64,000 nt of DNA from Actinoplanes octamycinicus (GTDB lineage: Bacteria > Actinomycetota > Actinomycetes > Mycobacteriales > Micromonosporaceae). The DNA is taken from assembly GCF_014205225.1 (NCBI RefSeq), contig NZ_JACHNB010000001.1, positions 9,033,501-9,097,500 of the forward strand. Reading direction: 5' to 3'. Both the position numbers and the translations under genes were made by a program. Positions 36,609 to 44,400 of this stretch are shown one piece after another (positions within the stretch are counted from its first letter, which is position 1; every line of letters begins with the position of its first letter). The notes under the pieces are model-generated. The model made no database searches, had not been told where the DNA came from, and saw only the letters and a list, made by a program, of their open reading frames with translations.

Positions 36609-37820
36609 TCAGCGGATCTGCATTCCGGAGATGGCGCGGGAGATGACCAGGCGCTGGATCTCCGAGGTGCCCTCGAAGATGGTGTAGATCTTGGCGTCCC
36701 GGAACATCCGCTCCACCGGGTGCTCGCGCAGGTAACCGGCGCCGCCGAGGATCTGCACCGCCTTCTCGGTCACCGCGACGGCCACCTCGCCGGCCTTCAG
36801 CTTGGACATCGAGCCCTCACCGGCGGTGAACGGCTTGTCGTTGCGCCCCATCCAGGCGGCCCGCCAGACCAGCAGCCGGGCGGCGTCGATCTCCATCTTC
36901 ATGTCGGCGAGGGCGAAGGCGATCGCCTGGTTCTCGATGATCGGGCGGCCGAAGGCGACCCGGTTCTTCGCGTACTCCAGCGCGTACTCGTAGGCGGCCC
37001 GGGCGATGCCGAGCGCCTGCGCGCCGACCGCCGGGCGGGACAGCTCGAAGGTCCGCATCGCGGCCTGTCCGCTCCGTTTGGCGCCGGACCGCGCCTTGGC
37101 CAGCCGCTCGTCCAGCGCCTCCTTGCCGCCGAGCAAGCAGCTGCCGGGCAGCCGGACCTCGTCCAGGAAGACGTCCGCGGTGTGCGAGGCGCGCAGGCCG
37201 AGCTTCTTCAGCTTCTTCGTGCCGACCAGGCCGGCCGTGCCGGGCGGGACGATGAACGCGGCCTGCCCCCGCGAGCCGAGCGACGGGTCGACACTGGCGG
37301 TCACCACGTGCACGTTGGCGATGCCGCCGTTGGTGGCGTAGGCCTTCTGCCCGGTCAGCACCCACTCGTCGGTGGCCTCGTGGTAGACCGCGCGGGTCTT
37401 CATCGAGGCGACGTCCGACCCGGCCTCCGGCTCGGTCGAGCAGAACGCGGCCACCTTCGGCTCGTCGGCGTCGCCGAAGCACTGCGGCACCCACTCGACC
37501 AACTGCTCCGGCGTGCCCGAGCCGTAGATCGCGGCGACCGCGAGCGAGGTGCCGGAGATCGCCATGCCGATCCCGCCGTCACCCCAGAACAGCTCCTCGT
37601 TGGCGATCGGCAGGGACAGCCCGGTGTTGTCCGACCAGGTGTTGATCAGGAACTCGAACCCGTAGAGCCCGATCTTGGCGGCCTCCTGCAGGACCGGCCA
37701 GGGCGTCTCCTCGCGCTCGTCCCACTCGGCCGCGGCCGGCCGGATGACCTGCTCCGCGAAGCCGTGGACCCAGTCGCGCAGGTCCGATTGTTCCTCATTG
37801 AGATCGAGCCAGAACTCCAC
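36609..37820 (-). CDS. Acyl-CoA dehydrogenase
   Basis: A 403-residue flavoenzyme for the first step of beta-oxidation. N-terminal helices start with LNEEQSDLRDWVHGF, the FAD-contact region has AFCSTEPEAGSD, and the C-terminal catalytic Glu region is YTIFEGTSEIQRL. I chose GTG 37820, 6 nt after GAAGGG; an in-frame TTG at 37847 is poorer. It leads the operon with the acyl-CoA synthetase. A palindrome like that at fabG4 lies just upstream. Confidence 0.9.
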   Translation of the reverse strand: MEFWLDLNEEQSDLRDWVHGFAEQVIRPAAAEWDEREETPWPVLQEAAKIGLYGFEFLINTWSDNTGLSLPIANEELFWGDGGIGMAISGTSLAVAAIYGSGTPEQLVEWVPQCFGDADEPKVAAFCSTEPEAGSDVASMKTRAVYHEATDEWVLTGQKAYATNGGIANVHVVTASVDPSLGSRGQAAFIVPPGTAGLVGTKKLKKLGLRASHTADVFLDEVRLPGSCLLGGKEALDERLAKARSGAKRSGQAAMRTFELSRPAVGAQALGIARAAYEYALEYAKNRVAFGRPIIENQAIAFALADMKMEIDAARLLVWRAAWMGRNDKPFTAGEGSMSKLKAGEVAVAVTEKAVQILGGAGYLREHPVERMFRDAKIYTIFEGTSEIQRLVISRAISGMQIR

Positions 37821-37848
37821 CGCGGGACCCTTCGAGCGTGACTGCAAC

Positions 37849-37863
37849 TTAACTCGCCGGTAA
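37849..37863. promoter_or_regulatory. Palindrome upstream of the acyl-CoA dehydrogenase operon
   Basis: TTAACTCGCCGGTAA lies 29 bp upstream of the GTG start. It shares ACT-N2-CCGGTA with the fadA2/fabG4 element at 26859, with matching TTA/TAA ends. A common TetR-type regulator of fatty-acid genes would explain both. Confidence 0.4.
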
Positions 37864-38000
37864 CTCTATGGGTCCCGTGACGGCACTCACAACCCCCCGA
37901 GGTTTTTATCAGATCCACAACCAGATTTCCGTACGACTCGGCGCCCCGTGGCTGGTCAGTGCGCAAGGCCGCGCTCCGTCCGGACCGCGGCGCGTCCCGC

Positions 38001-38065
38001 GGCTCCGGCTGTGCCCCACGGGTGTCTCGGGACCTCCGAGACACCCGTGGGGCACAGCCGGAGCC
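38001..38065. repeat. Hairpin family, copy 5, perfect 30-bp stem
   Basis: Perfect 30-bp arms (38001-38030 and 38036-38065) around a 5-nt loop GACCT. The inner core GGGTGTCTCGG matches the family at 1.9 and 22.6 kb, while the outer arms differ. It lies in the 314-bp gap 37821-38134 between divergent genes, which otherwise holds the fadE-side palindrome and a leaderless promoter, so it is not a terminator of either flanking gene. Confidence 0.9.
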
Positions 38066-38134
38066 TGGCGGTCGGCGCGCTGCCGGGCCACAGCTCGACG
38101 GCGTCTTCCCCGGGCGCGGAGCTACCGTGATCCG

Positions 38135-38665
38135 GTGCGGACGGATGCCGAGCTGACCTATCGGGAGGTCGGGGCGACCCGGACCGACCCGCTGCCGGCC
38201 GGCTATCACCATGTCCGGCGCGACGTCGTGGTCGGGCACGGCGCGGCGGCTTTCGAGCGGGCCGCCGACGGGCTGCTCCACTGGCGGATGCACCGGCTCG
38301 CCGGGCTGGCGCCGGTCAGCTCCGCCGAGCCGGCCGCGCCCGGCACCGTGGTGGTGCTGCGGGCCGGGCTCGGGCCGGTGCGGGTCACCATCCCCTGCCG
38401 GGTGGTCTACACCGTGGCGGAGGCCGGGCGGCGCGGGTTCGCCTACGGCACGTTGCCGGGGCATCCGGAGCGGGGCGAGGAGGCCTTCCTGGTCGAGCTG
38501 GCCGCGGACGGGGCGGTGTGGGTGCGGATCCGGGCGTTCAGCCGGCCGGCGTCGCTGCTGGCGCGGGCCGGCGGGCCGCTGACCCGGCTGGCGCAGCGGT
38601 GGGCGACGGACCGGTATGTGGCCGCGGTCCGGCGGCTGGCCCGGCCCCGCGGGGAAAGCGATTGA
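38135..38665 (+). CDS. DUF1990 family protein
   Basis: A 176-residue DUF1990 protein with LTYREVGATR at the start, LPAGYHHVRRDVVVGHGAAAF near residue 25, WRMHRLAG near residue 52 and EEAFLVEL near 120. The fold resembles lipid-binding START-like domains; no function is known. GTG 38135 follows TACCGT by 6 nt, so it is probably leaderless. Confidence 0.82.
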   Translation: MRTDAELTYREVGATRTDPLPAGYHHVRRDVVVGHGAAAFERAADGLLHWRMHRLAGLAPVSSAEPAAPGTVVVLRAGLGPVRVTIPCRVVYTVAEAGRRGFAYGTLPGHPERGEEAFLVELAADGAVWVRIRAFSRPASLLARAGGPLTRLAQRWATDRYVAAVRRLARPRGESD

Positions 38666-38697
38666 GGGTGCGGCGCGTCGGTGGCAGCATCGCTGCC

Positions 38698-39174
38698 GTG
38701 CGGCCGCTGCGGATCATCAAAGGGGACGCGACGAGTCCGCAGGCCACGGGGCCGAAGATCGTCGCGCACATCTGCAACGACCTCGGCGGGTGGGGCAAGG
38801 GCTTCGTGCTGGCGGTCTCCCGGCGGTGGCCGGAGCCGGAGCGGGCCTACCGGAAGTGGCACCGGGAGCGCTCCGGGAACGACTTCGGGCTCGGCGCCAC
38901 CCAGCTCATCCAGGTCCGGCCGGACCTCTGGGTGGCGAACATGGTCGCCCAGCGCGGCACCCGGCACGGCTCCGGCGGGCCGCCGATCCGCTACCCCGCC
39001 GTCGCCGCCTGCCTGGACACGGTCGCCGGGCACGCCGCGCGGCTGGCCGCCTCGGTGCACCTGCCGAGGATCGGCTGCGGCCTGGCCGGCGGCCGCTGGG
39101 AGCGGATCGAGCCGCTGATCGTCGCGGCGCTGTGCGAGCGGGACATCGCCACCACCGTCTACGACCACGACTGA
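38698..39174 (+). CDS. Macrodomain (ADP-ribose-binding) protein
   Basis: A 158-residue stand-alone macrodomain. It has IIKGDATSPQATGPKIVAHICNDLG with the Asp and Asn that contact ADP-ribose, GKGFVLAVSRRWPEPERAY, and a final strand HLPRIGCGLAGG as the phosphate-binding loop. It may bind or hydrolyse ADP-ribosylated targets or O-acetyl-ADP-ribose. I chose GTG 38698; GTG 38668 is an in-frame alternative. It lies between DUF1990 and a HEAT-MerR operon; no ADP-ribosyltransferase is nearby. Confidence 0.85.
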   Translation: MRPLRIIKGDATSPQATGPKIVAHICNDLGGWGKGFVLAVSRRWPEPERAYRKWHRERSGNDFGLGATQLIQVRPDLWVANMVAQRGTRHGSGGPPIRYPAVAACLDTVAGHAARLAASVHLPRIGCGLAGGRWERIEPLIVAALCERDIATTVYDHD

Positions 39175-39180
39175 TCGGGC

Positions 39181-39211
39181 TTGACCTTGTCACTGTGACA
39201 ACGTCTTGACT
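39181..39211 (+). promoter_or_regulatory. MerR-type promoter of the HEAT/MerR-HEAT operon
   Basis: TTGACC (39181-39186), a 19-bp spacer holding the perfect dyad TTGTCAC-T-GTGACAA (39187-39201), and TTGACT (39206-39211). The operon's MerR-HEAT protein is the likely regulator. Transcription would start next to GGAGGTGG (39218-39225), giving a very short leader. Confidence 0.65.
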
Positions 39212-39231
39212 GGGTTCGGAGGTGGTTCCTG

Positions 39232-39969
39232 ATGAACCCGGAAATCCGGCTGGCCGCGGGAGACCCGTCGGCGCGGCTGAAGGCGGCCCTGGCGATCGGC
39301 ACCCGGCCCGGCCCCGGCGCGGTCGAGGCGCTGGTCGCCCGGTGCGCGGTCGAGCCCGACTTCTTCGTGCGCGACATGCTCACCTGGGCGCTGACCCGGC
39401 TGCCGCCGGAGCAGACCGTGCCCCGGCTGCGCGCCGAGCTGTCCTCGGCCAGCCCGCAGGCCCGCAGCCAGGCGTTGCACACGCTGTCCAAGATCGGGGA
39501 CCGGAGCGCCTGGCCGGCGATCACCCGGTCGCTGCTGCACGACGCCGACGACCGGGTCGCCCGGACCGCGTGGCGGACCGCCGCCGTCCTGGCGCCCGAC
39601 GACGAGCGGGCGGCGCTGGCGGCGGAGCTGGCCACCGAGTTCGGGCGCGGCGACCGGGAGGTGCGGTTGAGTCTGAGCCGGACGCTGGTCGCGCTCGGCG
39701 AGGCGGCCGAGCCGGTGGTCCGGGCGGCGATGACGCACGGCGACCCGGTGGTGCGGGCGCACGCCGGCGTCACCGAGCGGCTGCTGCGCGACCCGGAGGC
39801 CGGGTTCGACCTGTCCGTGCACGAGGCGACCCGGATCGTCGCGCTCGGACCGGACGGCGAGGGCCAGGATGGGGAGGAGCCGGCCGGGGACAGCCCGGAT
39901 GGGCAGCACCCGGATGGAGAGAGGCCGGACGGCGAGCGTCCGGGTCGAGAGGAGCAGGCGGTTTGCTGA
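39232..39969 (+). CDS. HEAT-repeat protein
   Basis: A 245-residue alpha-helical repeat protein with about five HEAT-like helix pairs (residues 12-195), for example SPQARSQALHTLSKIGDRSAWPAI and ADDRVARTAWRTAAVL. The acidic, low-complexity tail (about 205-245) has DGE/PDGE repeats. It overlaps the following MerR-HEAT gene, so the two proteins are probably made together and may interact. Role unknown. Confidence 0.8.
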   Translation: MNPEIRLAAGDPSARLKAALAIGTRPGPGAVEALVARCAVEPDFFVRDMLTWALTRLPPEQTVPRLRAELSSASPQARSQALHTLSKIGDRSAWPAITRSLLHDADDRVARTAWRTAAVLAPDDERAALAAELATEFGRGDREVRLSLSRTLVALGEAAEPVVRAAMTHGDPVVRAHAGVTERLLRDPEAGFDLSVHEATRIVALGPDGEGQDGEEPAGDSPDGQHPDGERPDGERPGREEQAVC

Positions 39970-40970
39970 TCGGTGAGGTGGCGCGCCGCTCGGGGGTGAG
40001 TGCCCGGATGCTCCGGCACTACGACACCCTCGGGCTGGTGCGCCCGACCGGCCGGACCACCGGCGGCTATCGGGAGTACACGCCCGAGGACGTGCAGCGG
40101 ATCTTCCACGTCGAGGGGTTGCGGTCGCTGGGCCTGTCGCTGCGGCAGATCGCCCGGACCCTGGACGATCCCGGGTTCACCCCGGCGGCCCTGGTCGGCG
40201 ACCTGATCCGGAAGACCGAGGAGCGGCTGGCCCGGGAGCACGAGCTGCTCGACCGGCTGCACGCGGTCGGCGCGGCCGAACCGGCCGGCTGGCAGGACGT
40301 CGCCCGGATGGTCGACCTGCTGCACGGGCTCGGTTCGCCGCACGCCGGCCGCCGCCAGCAGGCCGTGCTGGCCCCGGCCGAGCACGCGCCGGTCCCGGCC
40401 GAGCTGCTGGCCCGCGCGGTGCTCACCGAGGCCGACCCGAACGTGGCCGGGGCGCTGCGCTGGGCCCTGGCCCGGGCCGGCGACGACGGGGTGGCGAGCC
40501 TGGCCGCCGGCGCCGGCTCGGCCGACCCGGACGTCCGGCGGCGCGCCGTGGCGGCGCTCGCCGAGCTGCCCGGCGACGAGGCGACCGGGCTGCTCACCGG
40601 CGCCCTGGGCGACCCCGAACCGGTGATCCGCCGGCAGGCCGCGCTGGCCCTGGGCGCCCGGGGTGTGGCCGCGGCGGTGCCGACGCTGCTCGGCATGGTG
40701 GTCGACGGCCCGAACGACGTGGACGCGGCCGAGCTGCTCGGCGCGCTGGCCGGGGACCCGGAACACGCCGGGCGGATCCTCGGCGCGCTCACCGCCGAGC
40801 TGGACTCCCCCGCCACCGGCCCGGCCGCGCGGCTGCGGCTGGTCCAGGCCCTCGCCGAGTTGCCGGGCACCCTCGCGCTGGACGTGCTGCGCCGCCTGCT
40901 CGACGACGAGGACCGGCCGGTGGCCCTGCTCGCCGGCGCGCTCGTGCGAGCCCTCGAAGCGGACGCTTGA
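39963..40970 (+). CDS. MerR-family regulator fused to HEAT repeats
   Basis: A 335-residue protein: MerR HTH at residues 1-75 (IGEVARRSGVSARMLRHYDTLG, wing GYREYTPEDVQR), dimer helix to about 115, then HEAT-like repeats (about 140-330; DPDVRRRAVAALAELPGDEA, EPVIRRQAALALGARG) in place of a small-molecule domain. This suggests it senses a protein or peptide partner. The start is TTG 39963 overlapping the HEAT gene by 7 bp; GTG 39978 is possible but truncates helix 1. The 3' end is extended into a tandem repeat. Confidence 0.85.
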   Translation: MLIGEVARRSGVSARMLRHYDTLGLVRPTGRTTGGYREYTPEDVQRIFHVEGLRSLGLSLRQIARTLDDPGFTPAALVGDLIRKTEERLAREHELLDRLHAVGAAEPAGWQDVARMVDLLHGLGSPHAGRRQQAVLAPAEHAPVPAELLARAVLTEADPNVAGALRWALARAGDDGVASLAAGAGSADPDVRRRAVAALAELPGDEATGLLTGALGDPEPVIRRQAALALGARGVAAAVPTLLGMVVDGPNDVDAAELLGALAGDPEHAGRILGALTAELDSPATGPAARLRLVQALAELPGTLALDVLRRLLDDEDRPVALLAGALVRALEADA

Positions 40971-41103
40971 GATCGAGCCTCGAAGCGGACGCTTGAGATC
41001 GGGTCCTCGAAAGCGGACGCTTGAGATCGGGTCCTCGAAAGCGGACGCCGGAAACCGGGCCGTCGCAGCGGACGCCGGAAGCCCGAGTGCCGGACGGGAA
41101 GCG
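40952..41103. repeat. 27-bp repeat seeded by a gene 3' end, five or more units
   Basis: Units start at 40952, 40978, 41005, 41033 and about 41060, each like CCTCGAAGCGGACGCTTGAG plus a short tail. The first unit includes the last codons and stop of the MerR-HEAT gene, so the array looks like repeated duplication of that 3' end. Later units diverge. Lengths of 26-28 bp make further coding unlikely. Confidence 0.8.
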
Positions 41104-41108
41104 GACGC

Positions 41109-41348
41109 TCAGGCCTCGCGGCGCCGCAACCGCCGCCGCTCGCGGCCGGCCAGCAGGGCGAAGACGACGGTGACCGCGGCGAGGCCGAGCGCGATCAGCG
41201 ACTCCAGGGATCCGCTGCCGTGGTCCGGGCCGACGCCGAGGAGCAGCTCGATCCAGTCCTTCCTGACGAGCGTCAGCACCAGCGCGATCAGGCTGATCGC
41301 GGCGAGCGCGGTCTCGGTCCAGAACAGCCAGGCGGCACGTCGTCGCAT
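41109..41348 (-). CDS. Small membrane protein, unknown
   Basis: A 79-residue protein with two hydrophobic segments (about 9-28 and 48-68) and a basic tail GRERRRLRRREA. GGAGG is 8 nt before ATG 41348. Cytoplasmic tail and size resemble small two-helix membrane proteins of actinobacteria; no family name is safe. Convergent with the MerR-HEAT gene across the repeat array. Confidence 0.6.
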   Translation of the reverse strand: MRRRAAWLFWTETALAAISLIALVLTLVRKDWIELLLGVGPDHGSGSLESLIALGLAAVTVVFALLAGRERRRLRRREA

Positions 41349-41497
41349 CGCCACCACCTCCGACCGAGCCAGTCAAGCACCCGGCCGCCGGCCCACACCA
41401 TCGGCCGACAGGGGCGACTGCCGCCCGTACCGGAAAGCGGCGGCCGGCAACCGGAACGGACCGGAACCGGGCCGCGGTCCGCCCCGGGCGACAGCGG

Positions 41498-44400
41498 TCA
41501 GCGGGCGGTGGTCGCCTCCGTGGTGTCCAGGACCGTGGTGGCGGCGTCGTCCCGGTGCGGCAGCGACGCCGGATCGGGCAGGTCGAGCAGGTCGTTCTCG
41601 GGCGCGGCGATCAGGCCGTTGCGGTGCGCGATCAGGCGTTCCCCGGCGACCAGGTCGTCGAGCATCGCGGACAGCCGGGCGGTGCCGGCCTTGTTGGCGG
41701 TCCAGCCGAAGAGCCGGGCGGCGGCCGCGAGCAGGTCGTCGCTCTCCACCAGGCCGGCGTCCAGGACCAGGTACTCCAGGGCCAGCTGGAGCTCCGACTC
41801 GGCGACCTGGTCGGGCTTGCGGGTGACGCCGTCGCCGGGCACCCGGACCGCCGGGATCGGCGCGTCGGCCGCGGTGACGAAGGTGCCGTCGAAGGTGGCC
41901 CGGGACTGGCCCAGCGCGGCCTCGATGGCCTGGCGGATCGGCTGGGTGACCCGGGCGATCCCCCACGCGTCGCGGATCCGGCGGGTCAGCACCGCGATGT
42001 GCACCGGGCCCTCCACCTCGGCGATCGTCTCGACGGTACGGACCAGCAGGTCCCCGGCCACCCGATCGTTGGCCCGGGCGGACGCCGGCAGCGGCTCCAG
42101 CACGGCCCGCTGGTAGGGCAGCGCCCACTCGGGACGCTGGGCCGGCCGGGTGACCAGCTCCAGCTCCGGCTCGGCGAAGACGTCCGGCACCGCGAGGGCG
42201 TTCTCGATCGCGGCGCGCAGCCGGGCCTCCTCCTCGGCGCGGTCGTGGAACCAGGCCACCGACCAGATCCGGTGCAGGTGCCAGCCGAGCGTGTGCAGGA
42301 CGTGCTCGCGGAGCCGGTCCCGGTCCCGGGTCACCGGCATCGCCGAATATGCCGGCCCGTCGCACTGGATACCGAGGGCGTAGGCGTCGAGCGTGGCGTG
42401 CCGCACCCCGACGTCGATCCGGCACCGCCCGGCCCCGACCTGGCGGGTCACGGCGAATCCCCAGCTCTCCACGGTGGCCGCGACCGCCTCCGCCAGGTCG
42501 GACAGCTCCGGTTCGGCGCTGACGGGCGAGGTGCCGGCGAGGTACGCCGCCAGCCGCCGCTCCCCCTCGTCCGCCGGCTCCTCCCGCCGCGACTCCGGGA
42601 TCGCCGTGACCACCTCGACCCGCTGCCGCGCCCGGGTGATCGCCACGGTCAGCCGGCGCGCCCCGGTCGGCCCGCCGGCCGCGGCCAGGTCGGCCCCGGT
42701 GGACAGGATGATCACGTCCCGCTCGTCGCCCTGCACCGCGTCCGCGGACTTCACGAAGAAGCCGGTCAGCGGGTCGTCGGCGAGGAACCGCTCCAGGTCG
42801 GGCCGGGCGCCGAGGACGGTCTCCACCGCGTCGGCGACCGCGTCGGCCTGTCCGGCGGTCAGCGTGACCACGCCCAGCGACAGCGTCGGCCGGGTGGTGA
42901 AGTGGTACGCCACCCGCTCGGCGACCAGCGCGGCCTCGACCGGCGCGTCGACAGCCGGCAGCAGCTCCAGGCCGAGGTCCGGCCCCGCCGGGTGCGCGCT
43001 CGGGAAGGTGACCAGCCGGTCCTGGTAGAACGTGTGGTTGGCGAAGCTGATCAGCGACTCGTGCCGGCTGCGGTAGTGGCTGGTCAGGGCGAGCCGGGTG
43101 AAGGCGGCGCAGTCGTTGGCGACGACCAGCACGGACGGGTGGCCGCCGGCCGGGGGCAGCTGGCAGTCGTCGCCGATCACGATCAGCGACGCGCCGCGGT
43201 ACGCGCAGGCCACCGCGGCGGCCGGCGTCATCCGGGACGCCTCGTCGATGATCACCACGTCGAAACGCTGGTCGGCGGGCAGGTAGCGGCTGACCGCGGC
43301 GGGCGGCATGACGAAGCACGGTTTGAGCGCGGCGGCGGTGTCCCAGGCGCGGGCGAGCAGGTCGCGTACCGGCAGGTGGCCGTCCTGTTTGAGGCCCTCG
43401 GCCCGGATCAGGGCCGGCGCGCCGTCCGCGGTGACCGCCGGACGCCGGGCGTTGACCGCCTCGATGATGGTACCGGCGGCGTCCTGCACCAGGGCGGCGT
43501 CCAGCCGGCGGAACTCCTCGACCAGCTCGTTGCGCTCCAGCGCGACGAGCGGCGCGAGGCGCTCGTCGTCGGCGATGACCGCGTCGGCCCACGCCCGGTA
43601 GACGGTCCGCTCGATCACCTCGATCAGCTTGCCGACCTCCAGGCCGTGGTCGGCGCAGTAGTCGACGGCGGCGTCCAGGCCGTACTCGGCGAGCACCTCC
43701 CGGGCGGCCAGGTAGTCGAACCACTCGCGCTGGCCGGTGTCGTCGTCGCGGAGGTCGCGCAGCAGGTCGCGGGCGGTCTCGTAGCGGTCCAGGGTGGTCG
43801 CCAGGCGGACCTGGCGAGCCGGCCCGAAGGCGTCGATGATCCGCTGCCGGGCCTCCTGCCACATCCCGATCAGGGCCGGCAGGTCGGCGTTCCGGCGGGC
43901 CTGCAGCGCCGCGGCCTGCTCCGCGGTCAGCGCCGCGTCCGCCCCGGTACGCAGGGTCCGGGCCTGCGCCGCCCACTCCAGAGCCTGGTCGAGCCCGCGC
44001 AGATCCGGGTAGGACGGCCCGAGCGTGGCCCGCAGCGCAGGCTCCGCCTCGGCCAGCGCCCGGGCCGACGACACCACCTGCTCCCGGACGGCGGCGATCT
44101 CGGCGGCCGCGGCCAGCGTCAGCTCCCGCCCGGCCATCTCGCCGAGCTGCCCGACCGCCTCGGCCGCCGCCCGCAACGGCCCGACCTGCGCCCGCAGCCA
44201 GCCGATCGCCGCCGCGATCGTCCCGTGCCCCAGCTCGGGCCGGGCCGCCGCCTCGGGCGCCGCCTGCAGCGTGGCCCGCCAGTGCCGGAACACGTCGCGC
44301 GCCTCGGTCACCACCCGGAGCAGCTCGGTGTCGCCGCCCCGGTGGGACACGTACTCGCTGATCCCGGCCAGCGCCTCGGGCGGCGTCACCCGGAGCACCT

